Under the pieces are notes generated by a model. It saw nothing but the letters and a program-made list of their open reading frames with translations. It made no database searches and was not told the DNA's origin. Made by a program: the position numbers and the translations under genes. Positions 46,547 through 58,009 of a stretch of DNA of 64,000 bases are shown here, piece after piece. The first letter of the stretch is position 1; every line of letters begins with the position of its first letter. This DNA comes from Polytrichum commune (lineage: Eukaryota > Streptophyta > Polytrichopsida > Polytrichales > Polytrichaceae), in assembly GCA_950295325.1 (NCBI GenBank), contig OX485808.1:37099180-37163179 (forward strand), written 5' to 3'.

Positions 46547-47250
46547 CCACTTAGTACTCAAATTTTGAATTTAAAGCCTACAACATTAAAAGATATGAAG
46601 GATTTTAACCTACTAAAAATTAGTTTTAAAGGCAATTGGCAGGTAACTTAAAAACTCAAAAGGTTTTCAACTTACAAAAATTTGATATTGTAGGATGCAA
46701 CCTATGCCATGAGGGAAATAACCTATGCCCTTTTAAAGAGGTAGGCAATTAACCTCAATAACTTCGAAAACTTTTCGGACACTGGTGGTAACAACACTAC
46801 ATATAATCAAATCCACACATCATATTTTGTGTAGTTATTTAATAGCGGAATTAAGAGGTTAGTTGTCCAAGGTCATTTGATGGTTGGCGCCACGAAGAGG
46901 CAAGCTAAATATGGATGCTCTATTACCAACAAGAAGCGGGAAATTCTGTCAGAAGGTTTGAACTTAGGTTTAGGGTTTACGTTCGGGCGGGAAAGGGATC
47001 CAAAGAGGAAGGCCAAGGCGGAGGCGGGTAGTATAAAGTACCAAACCCCCCAAACTTTGCTCCTTTTTTCTCATCTCTCCATTCTGAAATGGTTGCAAGC
47101 TCTCTCAAGTAGTGGTGGAGTGCAAGGTTCGTGTATGCATCCGTTGATGAGTAGCTAATTACAACAGCCATGCACGGCCTGAATTCTTCCAATTAGTATC
47201 CACGTAGCTGAATATGGAAGATTACCGCAATTTAAGGCGGAATTTGCGGA
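46547..47250. other. Upstream region of the DUF7869-type gene
   Basis: Repeats of the 46.1-kb type continue to 46760. A short plus-strand ORF (46877-47158) has no recognised domain. Promoter elements were not identified. Confidence 0.35.
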
Positions 47251-47252
47251 AT

Positions 47253-48201
47253 GTTTGGGTCGCTCGACCCAAACCCACCCCCATAGTGAGGTTTGGGTCG
47301 AGCGACCCAAACCCACCCCTATCACGGGCTGGGCCTGGATTAGCAAGCCCATCCTGTCACGAGGTTTGGGTCGCTCGACCCAAACCCACCCCCTCTCACA
47401 GGCTGGGCCTGGATTAGCAGGCCCATCCTGTAACGAGGTTTGGGTCGCTCGACCCAAACACACCTCCATTGTGAGGTTTGGGTCGAGCGACCCAAACCCA
47501 CCCCTGTCACGGGTTGGGCCTGGATTAGCAGGCCCATCCTGTCACGAGGTTTGGGTCGCTCGACCCAAACCCACCTCCATTATGAGGTTTGGGTCGAGCG
47601 ACCCAAACCCACCGCTATCACGCGCTGGGCCTGGATTGCCAGGCCCATCCTGTCATGAGGTTTGGGTCGCACGACCCAAACACACCTCCATTGTGAGGTT
47701 TGGGGCGAGCGACCCAAACCCACCCCTGTCAGGGGTTGGGCCTGGATTAGCAGGCCCATCCTGTCACGAGGTTTGGGTCGAGCGACCCAAACCCACCCCT
47801 ATCAAGGGCTAGGTCTGGATTACCAGGCCCATCCTGTCACGAGGTTTGGGTCGAGCGACCCAAACCCACCCCTATCAAGGGCTGGGTCTGGATTACCAGG
47901 CCCATCCTGTCACGAGGTTTGGGTCGCTCGACCCAAACACACCTCCATTGTGAGGTTTGGGTCGAGCGACCCAAACCCACCTCCATTGTGAGGTTTGGGT
48001 CGAGCGACCCAAACCCACCTCCATTGTGAGGTTTGGGTCGAGCGACCCAAACCCACCTCCATTGTGAGGTTTGGGTCGAGCGACCCAAACCCACCTCCAT
48101 TGTGAGGTTTGGGTCGAGCGACCCAAACCCACCCCTGTCACGGGTTGGGCCTGGATTAGCAGGCCCATCCTATCACGAGGTTTGGGTTGCTCGACCCAAA
48201 C
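47253..48201. repeat. Palindrome array, 18 units, upstream of the DUF7869-type gene
   Basis: Eighteen units are spaced by about 38 or 73 bp. Short spacers read CCACCTCCATTGTGAG. Long spacers carry a second, unrelated palindrome (GGGCCTGGATTAGCAGGCCC) and CATCCTGTCACGAG. Centres are mostly AG or CT. Both strands stay open because stop codons are absent from the unit, giving peptide repeats such as VWVERPKP and FGSSDPN; I do not treat these as genes. Confidence 0.97.
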
Positions 48202-48393
48202 CCACCCTCATGCACACAATGGGGATGTGCATAGATGGATCCTGAATAAACTGTTGTGCGCTCCATCTTTTTGGAACCCATCGATATAATATTCATACAA
48301 CATGTGTTATGATAAGGTTTCTGTGTTTTTCTATTGGACCCTATAGCTTTTGTCAATTCTTTACAAGGTTCCATGTTCATGTGTGTAGGCAAA

Positions 48394-50925
48394 ATGGATG
48401 GGTATACTGGAAGAGGGTATTCGTCTGGAGAAGACATGGCCACTTGGCCATCTGTATCTGAGGAAGAGCTAGACATTGTCGGGGAGGCTACTATGGATGA
48501 GAGTTCAGATGAAGAGCATTTCGATATACCTTCGCGTTCTGTACCGGACTGTCCCATTCCAGAGTGTGCCGTGCTTTCAAGAGCTTCATGGATGAATTTG
48601 GATGTGTTACTTCTTAATGACAATGGGGTTGTTGTGGCGGAGGGTATCTGTCGTAACACCCATCCACAAGATTGCATTGATCAAAATCCGCTTGGCACCG
48701 AGGACGTTGGGATTGTCATATTGGAGTCACTCGTTCCTTCTGAGGTGGATCCCACTCATAGGTTCTCCCTCCGCAGGTGGCCATTGAGGAATGTCACGAC
48801 TGATGGAGTTAGCTTGCGTGAACATGAGCAACGACACATGTAACTCGAAAAGGAAATGCAATCAAACATGCGGCCACGCAAGGGTCAAAGAAAGTACGAT
48901 ACTGTGGCACGTCCTTCTCCATCTGCAACTGATTGTAAACGTCAAAGGCTGCTTGGGGAGGAGTCCATAAGAGAAGTTGCCACAAAGGATTGTTGTGTGC
49001 ATTGTTGTTGCCAATTGTTTCCAAGGGATAAATTGAAGGCCATCCGTGAAGAAATGTGGCTTGGAGATTTTCGTCTAAGATCCACAAAAAAACTTGATGT
49101 CCATAGGGCAATACATGTGAATGGAACGGGTCGCAAGGTAATCACCATTGAAAGCATAGACGTGTGTTGTAAGGCATGGTACACCATTTACGGTGTGTCG
49201 AAGGCGGACTTCTATAGACAAGTTACTTATGCCAAGGAAGGCCGCCGGTCCCGTCACCATGGGAACGTGGGTTTAAAGAAACCTAGGGAAGCAACAAGGC
49301 AAGCAACGGCAACTCTAGCAACCATCATTGTCCCCCTTGCTGATGCAATGCCGCACAAAACACGCACACTCACAACCGGTGAAAAGGTTGTGGAGAAAGT
49401 TCTTCCCACAGGCACAAAATGGAAAGACATATTGTTGGACGTTAATGCAGTTGGCGAGAAGATTGGGTTGGAGCCAATTTCATTGTCAAAATTAAGTGCA
49501 ATCAAGAAACAAAACTTTAGCGAATACATTACAAAAAGACGAGGGGACAAATTTGCCAGGTGCTCTAATTGCGAGAAGTTGAAGCGCCTCCGGGATGCAC
49601 ACACGATGGGTACCGAGTCATATGCAGCGCATCAATTGAACTATTTCAAGCACGTAAACATGCAAGAGGCACACCGTAATGATTACTACACAAATAGAGC
49701 TTTGTCCATCTCCAGGCCCTTGGAGGTTCTTACGGTCATCCATGACAAAATGGACCATGCCAAAACAGCCTCCCCATGTTTTGCAAATCGAATCAAGGCC
49801 ACGGATGGGTTTTTTAAGTTGCCTGTATCGGTTACAGGTGAACTTCGAAACAATGTCATGACATACCCTAAATGTTGTGGTTTTTTATTCCGTGATGTAC
49901 TGGAGAACATGGATTCCTTCATAATGGTTTATTCATACATAGATGCTAATCACGTTGGGTTGGCATTGCAGGAATGATTGCACATGGACACGGTGATGTC
50001 AAGTTTGCTTATTATGCTCTTGATTTGTATCCAACGGATTCAAACCACACGATAGGATCATTTGCAAGGCTTTTACGTGATTTAGAGAAACCACCAGCCT
50101 ATTCTTCAGGATTGTTATTTGAGAACACGGGTTCAACACCTTTATATGAAGCGGTGTTGGATGGAAAAGATGTATGCTTGCATTCGTTGCCCGAGCCACC
50201 CAATGAACCCGTGATTGCCAAGAAGTTGCCTCCAACTTTGCGTGTCCAATTGGACAATTGTGCCAAGGACAATAAAAGCAGATATGTATTTGCATATTGG
50301 TCGTTGTTGGTTGCGAAAGGCATTTTCAAGGAGGTTTTTGTGTCCTTCCTATTGGTAGGCCACACGCACGATGATATTGATGCATCTTTTGGGCGGTGGA
50401 GCATGAAGTTGCGGGAGGAGGATTTTCCTACAATCCCATTATTGATGAAGTCGTACATGGATTTGGAGAATGTTCCCGTCATCCCCCATATGATTGAGGA
50501 GGTGCCAGACTTCAAGGCATTTATAGAACCTTATATTCGAAGTGGAGCTCACCGATTGATCGGGCATACGAAGGCACAACAATTCCGGTTCTACATGCGT
50601 GACGATGGTGTCCCGGCCATGCAATACAAGTTGTTGTGCACGACACAAGACTGGAGCCCGCCGGAGGGTCTTCTTGTGTGGCGCGTGGATGCGGATGGGA
50701 AGACCATGTTACCGGATGGGGAGCCTAGCCCTTGTAAGCCAATAGCCATGAAGAATTTGGAGGATATTTTGAAAGGTATATCAGGCTTCATACAATATTG
50801 GGAGAGTTTGAAGATAGCGGATGTTGGCGGATCATGTTGGCATCGTTATGGGAGTTGGATACATTATTGGACACGTGTTCGTGCCGCCTTGGTAGACCTC
50901 CACCAAGATAGCCCTCATACTTTGA
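48394..50925 (+). pseudogene. DUF7869-type (transposase/integrase-like) gene, 5' part
   Basis: The start ATG 48394 follows an acceptor-like TGTGTAG. The first 149 codons are acidic (DESSDEEHF). An in-frame TAA at 48841-48843 interrupts the frame, which continues as LEKEMQSNMRPRKGQRKYD. Conserved-looking cysteines follow (CCVHCCCQLF; FARCSNCEKL). Near 49971 the frame shifts by one base: LALQ leads into GMIAHGHGD if one G is missing. The core then has AYYALDLYPTDSNHTIGSFA, RVQLDNCAKDNKSRYVFAYW and LVGHTHDDIDASFGRW. These acidic motifs resemble an RNase-H-like integrase fold, as in the DUF7869 family of non-seed plants and animals. The frame is cut at 50925 by a solo LTR and resumes at 51904. 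A short intron instead of the frameshift cannot be excluded. Confidence 0.75.
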
Positions 50926-51898
50926 TGTCGCAACCCTTGCTAACCCCCTTAGCAATCTTGCCAATTTTCAATTCTAGCAAAGGTTACGAGCGCTAACCAT
51001 TCGCATTCCGCCATGCTAATGGTTAGCTCATCCTACCCCGGACCTTATAGTTCATAGGAGGGAACCAACCCTCCTACTTTGTTTTAGGGACTCACCCCTT
51101 AATCGGTAACCCATTCCTAGATGTGGACTTCCATCCATGGAAGTCCAATCCCATGTTGATCATCGCGTTGCCGGAGCAACACTACAACAACCCGAACCAT
51201 ACTAGGCAACTATGGCCTCACATTGGGCCAATGCCCATGGAGGCCGTGCCGTTCGGCCTCGGGTGGGTGAGGCCACACCACCTCACCCATATAAGCCTCT
51301 AGGACTTCACGCGGGGCCCCTACCCCACCGTCAACCAACCTCTTGTCTCTCTACCAAGAGTTGGGGCCAAGTGGACATTTTCCTTTAGCTGCTGGGCCTA
51401 GAACCCCCCCAGCAGCTTCAGACCATCATAACTTCCTTTTATGATGTCTGATCATAACAACCAACCACTCCATGTTCATCTACGCTTCACGTAGATGCCG
51501 ATGGACTCCTCACTTGCTCAATTTGAGCAAGCCTTGAGGAAGTTATGCCTGTTTGAACCTTGGCAGTCCCGGGAATCACTCCCAGGCACTGCTGTACCAG
51601 GGCGCTGTCCCGGGACAGCGCCCCACTCAAATGGCCATAACTCCTAGCTCACACCTCCGATTGAGGTGTTCTTGAGCTTTCTAGAATCACCACGCCATGA
51701 GCTACGCATAACTCATGGCCTTACCCTTGTGCCTCCTAATCTTCGTGGGTGGGAGGCGTTCCCAACGCCCGGGGCCCTCACCCACACTAGGATCACTTGG
51801 GCCCTCTCACCAAGGGCGCCACAAGTCCCGGGTGTCACTCCGGGGTCCCCCTTGTGCCCATGGTGTTTCGGGCACTCCTCATGGAGAGGTGCGCGACA
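50926..51898. mobile_element. Solo LTR, 973 bp, inserted in the DUF7869-type gene
   Basis: Ends are TGTCGC and GCGACA (TG...CA type, inverted). A perfect 5-bp target duplication TTTGA is at 50921-50925 and 51899-51903. No internal retrotransposon region is present, so this is a solo LTR left by LTR-LTR recombination. Removing the LTR plus one duplication (978 bp) makes the host frame continuous. It is GC-richer than its surroundings and unusually full of short hairpins, including a perfect 24-bp palindrome at 51600-51623. Confidence 0.93.
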
Positions 51899-51903
51899 TT
51901 TGA

Positions 51904-52436
51904 GGCATGGATTTTGGCCACAAACACGAGTCGATGTACAAGCTTTAGAGGCTAGTCTTTTGGGAAATGGAGAGGTTCGAGAGGAGTTTGATGTGGACGA
52001 CCATTACGTGGGGCCTGCTAGTAGTCGTCCGCCACCATCTTTCCGCATTGCAGTGGATTGTCATGAAGGATATATGCTCATTTTGCGTCCTGGAGACGAG
52101 ACATATGTGAAGCCAGTGTGGGTGGCAAGAGCTTTGTCCAAACCCAATTTTGTAACTTCCAGCCCTCATTTTCGACAAATACAAGTGGAGTACTACCGAC
52201 CGACGGCAAGGAATGAAGATGTGATTCGGCATTATACAGGCTGGGATACAAACCCTAACTTTCGGTGGAAGGTGGATTCTGAGCACGGTCCATCTTGGGT
52301 AGATACAGATTCCATATTCATAGCATGGAAACCACGGAAAAACCATAGTGGATCAGTGTCCATCCCTCAAAAGTACATAACTTTTGCAAAAGACAACCTT
52401 GCTCGGATCGCAGAAGAAGCAACCCACGTTGAATGA
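51904..52436 (+). pseudogene. DUF7869-type gene, 3' part after the LTR
   Basis: Continues the frame interrupted at 50925. It encodes RHGFWPQTRVDVQALEASLL, then VDDHYVGPASSRPPPSFRIA, LRPGDETYVKPVWVARAL, VEYYRPTARNEDVIRHYTGW and WKPRK, ending with TGA at 52436. The FWPQ, GPA..RP, KPVWVALAL-type and YRP...GWD order fits the C-terminal region of DUF7869-type proteins as I remember them. It has no promoter of its own that I can see. Confidence 0.75.
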
Positions 52437-54379
52437 GAAGTTGGTAGGATTGTGTTAGCATGATTATAGTGTAAACAGTAATTCTACGAACATATATTAC
52501 TCATATGTGTGCTCTTCAAAATTGGGGCAGAGTTTGGGTAGAACTTACGAATACTATATTGTTTTGGAGTTGGATGAATATCCATTTACTATATTTCAAT
52601 ACAAATGTGAAGTTCATTTTTTTATTAAGTTTGGGACTAAATTGTCCATTGAAAAAATATGCATTTATTACATGCACTTTGTATGTTGCAATGTCTATAT
52701 TCTATGGAGCATGCTAATAATAGAAATCATTATATATATATTTTTGGGTGAAACTTGTTTGGAGTGCTCTACCCAATGTGTTTTTGTTGATGAAATTGGT
52801 GTTGAGTGCTCTACCATATGTGCTTATGTCCGCACATCATAGGTGTGGGATATTAGAACATTTAATATATTTGAGATTGTTGACAATATAGTTTCAGGCA
52901 TCTTCATGTTGTTTGATCCATATATTAATTTGAGACTAGAGAAAGTCTCAATTTAACGAATATAGTGTTATATGTAAGAAACAACAATTGAGACATCAAC
53001 TATCTAATATTGTTGGTGTTCAGAATGTGACAAAGCTTTTTATTATAGATTGTACGCATATTCTTAATGCGTGTCAAATATTCCATGTTTCATTCAAAAT
53101 CTTACAGTTTCTAACATTCTCAAGTAATTTGGAGAACCTCCAAATTCTATTCCAAAACATTTTCATCACATGTAAGAAATAATAACATTGAAGGCGTTTT
53201 GCCGCTGTTGAAATTGAAGAACCTCTCTTTCCCCTTGATTTGATTACATTTAATAGATTCAATTTGATATTTCATCGAGGTCATCACATAGCTTCACGGT
53301 CATAAGTTATATTTGTTTCCATATTACAGGTCTACATTGATATTGAATTTTGAATTGAAATGTTTGGATTATAGTTTAGAAATAGTTGTGTAAAGAGTAC
53401 GTTGTTGACTTTGTCACACTTAGTACAAAAAGTGATTCCATAATGTGCAATCATCTTATAGGCCCACCATAATACGGTGAAAATTATAATGGTATGCATA
53501 ACATTACTCAACACTTAGTGCTCATTCAATGGGCCCTCAAAATATAATAGTCGGATGCTCAGAAAGTTGTGCATGGAGACTTAGATTTTAATTAAGATCC
53601 ATGCATCCAACTGTCATATTCCAAGGGCCCACATCACCAAGTAACACCATGTGATGCATTAGAAAGAGCAAAACAAATTTTGTATATATATATGCATGAC
53701 ACTATTATTTAGTGAAGAATGCATTTTGGTTTGTAGGAGTTTTGAATAAGGGGTCTCACACCATACAAAAGGCTTACCTTTCCAAAGAAGAGTGCGCTAC
53801 CCCCTTACCATGTAGTCGTTTATGACTAGCAATTTGAATCAAAATTTCACATGGAATTACACTAAATATAATACTTAGTGTCACTTACTATTTGGAGTTA
53901 CACAATGCTACATCTTCTTACTAATAAAGTTCATCTTTTACCAAGTAAAGATGACAATGTTCTATAATGTTCAAACAACCAATATGACCTTTGTTGAGAA
54001 AATAATGAGATATACATCAAATAGTGAGTGACGATAAATACAATATTTAGTGTAGTAATCCCCTTCCACCATTTGACTGCTTCAAGGAAAAATATTAAAA
54101 TATTAAAAAATATATACATGAATACACATATATATATATATATGTATAGATGAAAGGCGCTTAGGTCAAGAAGTTAAAAAATGAGATTAAAGTTATGTAG
54201 CATAAGAATATATAAAATTTATATAAGTTTTAGGATATGAAACTTACTAGATATACTTCATAGTTAAACCTGATAAAGACCGATTTAAATTCAATGTAAA
54301 TTTACAAATCATACCAAACATGGGGCAAACGTGTCGGCCTATCTAGCCATACCATCAAAGTGAAGTAAAAAACTCTACA
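52437..54379. other. Intergenic, AT-rich, with degenerate palindrome relics
   Basis: Half-palindromes occur at 52532 and 52755 (GTTTGGGTAG; GTTTGGAGTGCTCTACCCA). An AT microsatellite lies near 54128-54143. No gene was recognised. Confidence 0.4.
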
Positions 54380-54760
54380 TCTTCAATGAATAAACAGTCT
54401 CACTTGCATGTGACGTACTTCCATCGCATGTATTTCAATATGGCTAGTTGGACTCATCCATTTTCAATTGTCTTGCTCCAAAAGTTACTTCAATCATATG
54501 CGTCTAACATGCCCTCTCTAATGGTCTTGTGTACTTACACAAGGGATATCCTAACTCCCATGCGCATAGAATAAAATGTCCCGGAATTTCGACCCGAGTT
54601 CAAATTACATACCTTCGAAGATACTTTGCCTTATTTCTCGTTAATGAATTAAACTAGGCGGTATGAGGCCGAACTTAGCCTAACTGAGTGACTAGGGGGG
54701 ACTCGCAACTTATTCTTCCAACTAATTTGGAGATTTCAAAAGACGTTGACTACACAAATT
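54380..54760. repeat. Decayed dispersed repeat, related to 26985-27905
   Basis: Same landmarks and order as the 27-kb copy (GTTGGACTCATCCATT, CCCATGCGCATAGAAT, GAGTTCAAATTACA, GGTATGAGG, GGAGATTTCAAAAGA). No intact frame. Confidence 0.5.
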
Positions 54761-55890
54761 CATGATGAGTCCAAGGATAAGTATGGAAGGCAATCACTAA
54801 AAGTCTATGTGCAATGCGGGTTGTGTTGGTTCGTTTGCGTTGGTTGTATTTTGATTTCTTTCTTGCAATTGAATTTTCAATATGTGCCAAAAAAAGAAGA
54901 AGTCTACGTGCAATGGCATCACGGGCATTGATTGTCAAAACCGAAGCCCACTTTGATTGCAAGCCTTGATCCTAGCTTACTACTTAGTGTTCCAAACGAA
55001 CCCTTAAATTTTCAAGGGATAAGAATGACCACATTTTGGGTATTTCTTGGTCAAATTGTATACTTTATTAACACCAAAAAATATGAAACAATGACATAGC
55101 ATGTCCTCATATCGCACTTATGAAATGCAACAAGAATTATTTTATTTGGAGTTGATGTGACTTTGTATGTTTGTTTGATTGGTCATTTTGAGCTATGGTA
55201 AGGATGACTTGAGTTTGGCATGACATATTCTTTTTGGATGCAATAACATCTAGTGATTAAAACTAAACAAGTTAAAGTTCTTCAGTGTTTTTGTTCTAAT
55301 ATTCAAGATACCCAATGTTGGGATGGATGATTTGAGATGCCGAATAAGGTTATCCGCCTACGTGGATGAATGCCACTCTTGGCAAAGCAAGTGCCTCTCC
55401 AAAATTCAAATTACATGGGGATGACAGAATTCAAAACACCAAGTAATTTCAGACGCATTAATTTGAAGTCCTAAGCAAAGTCCATCATGCCATCCATTCA
55501 TTGTTGCAAGGTATGAATTTTGTTCCAAATTGAGAAAGTGAACATGCTCAAAGTTAGGCACAATAATTTGGTTTTTTTTTTCCCTCAAAATCAAGTTTGC
55601 ATCACTTCACTTGTTTGATGTTTCTCCTTCAATGATGTCCAATTAAAATGACACAATATTGGATAATATATGGCATGAGCGATGTTCTTTTCACTTAGCA
55701 ATTCTACACCCTTGTGTAGCCACCTACATTCATCACATCTTTTGGAATCTCGATTCAAACTGACATAACTGAGATAGTATTACTCATTTGCAGAAGTCCA
55801 ATGGAAAGAGTGGGTTTAACACAAGGCCTTAATTATGATCCTTTGCAATTTCAAGGTTAAGACCTCTTAAAAGGGCACCTTGCTGACACT
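54761..55890. other. Intergenic, AT-rich, no gene recognised
   Basis: Only short ORFs; nothing recognised. Confidence 0.4.
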
Positions 55891-55892
55891 TA

Positions 55893-56100
55893 GTTTTTGG
55901 TGCACCCGATCATGCTGGATATTTTCAACCAACCAGAGTGGGAACCCAAGGATTTGCCCCTCACTGGAGATAGGGGGGGAGATAGATGGACTTGGCCAAC
56001 TTGTCTAATTGTTCAAAGTGTTTATCTTAGTTCCATGAGAAAAAACATTCTTCAGGATCTTTCTAATTCCCTTGAAACTCGTTCAAGAGAACATCCATAG
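55893..56100 (+). repeat. SINE-like repeat body, copy 3
   Basis: Contains GGTGCACC, TGGATATTTTCAACCAACCA, GTGGGAACCCAAGGATTTGC, GGGGGGAGATAG, CTTGGCCAACTTGTCT and CTTGAAACTCGTTC. It parallels 31510-31680 and the minus strand of 33190-33380. Confidence 0.5.
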
Positions 56101-57055
56101 TTGAACCAACTTAAAGATGAAACAAAACCATAATTCTCACAGGAGGCATTATCACAACTTTTTCTTTTCAATTTTGAGATAGAAGGCTAGAAACCCAACG
56201 CCAACATTTACATTAAGCACCAAGAAGACACACCCACTTATTATCAACAACTGTGGTTGGTTGAGGGCTTGGGAGTTTTCCTAGGTTGGTAGCTTGGTGG
56301 GTTTGTCTAGGGTAATTTGTGCTTGTGCTTTCACATGCTAGCTTTATACATGACAGTGTCAAACGTTCGAGGAGCTTTGCATTCCCTGAAAGTGGGGGTG
56401 TCTTCCTTTTATTTTAATGCTCGACTTTTGGAACCTTCTGTCTCCCAAAAATAAACAACAAATCAAATTAATAAAACAATCACCAGGTCAGTTTGTGTTG
56501 AGTTCGAATACATGAAGTCATCAAATCAATAATATAATTGTTCTAGGTACTTAATATTGTTTTCCCTCTTTAGTATGACATGTTTGGGGAACACAAAAAA
56601 GTCGTATTATCGAGGTGTCATCTTCTCATTGATATGACAAATGGCATAAAATTGTCGTACTATTGAGGGACTACAAAAACATAAGTAATATGAGCTTAAA
56701 TATATAAACAATGAGTTTAAGCAATATAAACACTGTATTCGGTAATCGGAGACTTTTTGATGACTTTGAGACTATTTAAGGACGTGGCTTTCACATTTGT
56801 AGGAAGGAAAACACTACGAATATGCTATGTTCCCAATTTTGGATGCAGTTATAAGACTCAAATGTATGGAACTACACACACCGAAATAAGAAAATGGGAT
56901 ATATGAAAGCATTTGCGTATACAAAATTGGTATCATATTTATTGAATAGGATTGAAATACAAAATACAAGTGGAATATCCAACATTAGGCCAAAGCCCTT
57001 GAAATATAACCAACCAGTACATTCGACAACTAAATGTATATTAATATGACCAATA
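56101..57055. other. Intergenic; includes flank similar to 34735-34860
   Basis: The segment 56725-56840 resembles 34735-34860 (CACTRTATTCGK and GAGACTTTTTG). Both lie just before the related minus-strand exon remnants, suggesting two copies of one larger unit. Confidence 0.4.
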
Positions 57056-57059
57056 CATT

Positions 57060-57335
57060 TGGATCGTCAATACGACGCACTAATTTTATTTTTGCAATAG
57101 CCTTTGCGGTCATTTCTTTTTTTTGCTTTAATGGCCTCCATGGCTTTGAAGATCTCGGACCCGCGGTTGTAACCTTGTTTGTTCACTTGTCCAGAATATG
57201 CGTTGTTCGTCCATATTTGCTGACACTACCAAATTGTGAGATGTGGTATTGTAAGTGGAATACAAAGGCATTTGCAAAACTGAATGTCTTGCACTCCTCC
57301 GAAGGGCCAAACAACAATGGAACTCACAAGAAGTG
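57060..57335 (-). pseudogene. Remnant of the 35282-type exon
   Basis: On the minus strand, GYNRGSEIFKAMEAIKAKK at about 57125-57180 matches GYSRGAEIFRNVEAMRAKE in the exon ending at 35282. Flanking frames are broken. It shows that the 35-kb gene has at least one decayed relative nearby. Confidence 0.5.
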
Positions 57336-57480
57336 TTCTTGAGGGTTCGCCTATCCAATGAAGAAGTCCACAATAGATGGCCCACATTCAAGTACAGTGG
57401 GGTCTGAAACAACAACCACATATGTATATTATAGATGGTATGAAATAATAACGTATAATTCCAAAAATATATAAATATTC

Positions 57481-58006
57481 TCAAGAACTCTTGAAATAAG
57501 AGTCCAAAGATCTTTGGTGTTGCCTACCCAAGTTAGCAACTGTCATCTTATCTAAATTCCCTATTATTTTTTGAAAACTAATAATTTCATTAACACCAAA
57601 ATATAAAGACTTCTCTAATAAGAAACTAGACAACAATGATGCATGATGTTTAGCACCCGTGTACAAGGCACCATATTGGGCAAGAGGCCACTCTAACCCT
57701 AACCACGTCCATTCTACACTAGTAACCCTAATTATCATCAACTTCCCAATGATAAGTGAAGTTCCCAAATCGTTCCCAAGTGAAAATGGATGTATCATAG
57801 ATGTACATAACATAGATGAAAGGAATTTGAGCATTAACTACCTCTTGAATATGACAAAACAAAGATCCTAAATGTCGCATTATCGAGTGTCGTAGTCGTA
57901 TAAAAGAGGGTCCGGAGTTTTGAACTAAAAAGTTTGGTCGCGCAGAAATGTGTCGTAATATGTAGGGTGTCATATAAACGAGTGTCATATTAACGAGGTT
58001 AGACTG
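57481..58006 (-). mobile_element. Tigger/Pogo deletion derivative
   Basis: Reading the minus strand, the end CAGTCTAACCTCGTTAATAT starts at 58006 next to a TA (58007-58008). Sequence then matches 63117-63440 closely, including the GCGACCAAACTTT and TACATCTA phrases. It passes into a frame ending QKIIGNLDKMTVANLGRQHQ and SLDSYFKSS, like the C-terminus of Tigger transposases. The middle of the gene is missing and the second TIR was not found. Confidence 0.6.
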
Positions 58007-58009
58007 TAT

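Noticed and set aside
40387..48201. A CRISPR-like array, from the regular repeats and spacers
   Set aside because: Spacers are repeated rather than unique, the organism is a plant, and units are palindromes in mixed contexts.
47253..48289. Long plus- and minus-strand ORFs of repeated VWVERPKP / FGSSDPN / LGRSTQT peptides
   Set aside because: The palindrome unit contains no stop codon in any frame, so ORFs arise automatically on both strands; no start context, domain or codon pattern supports a protein.
16777..48843. Reassigned stop codons (TAA/TAG read as Gln), as in some green algae
   Set aside because: The intact EBP2 and GDPD genes end at TAA and TAG exactly at the family C-termini, and in-frame stops occur only in mobile-type genes; decay is simpler.
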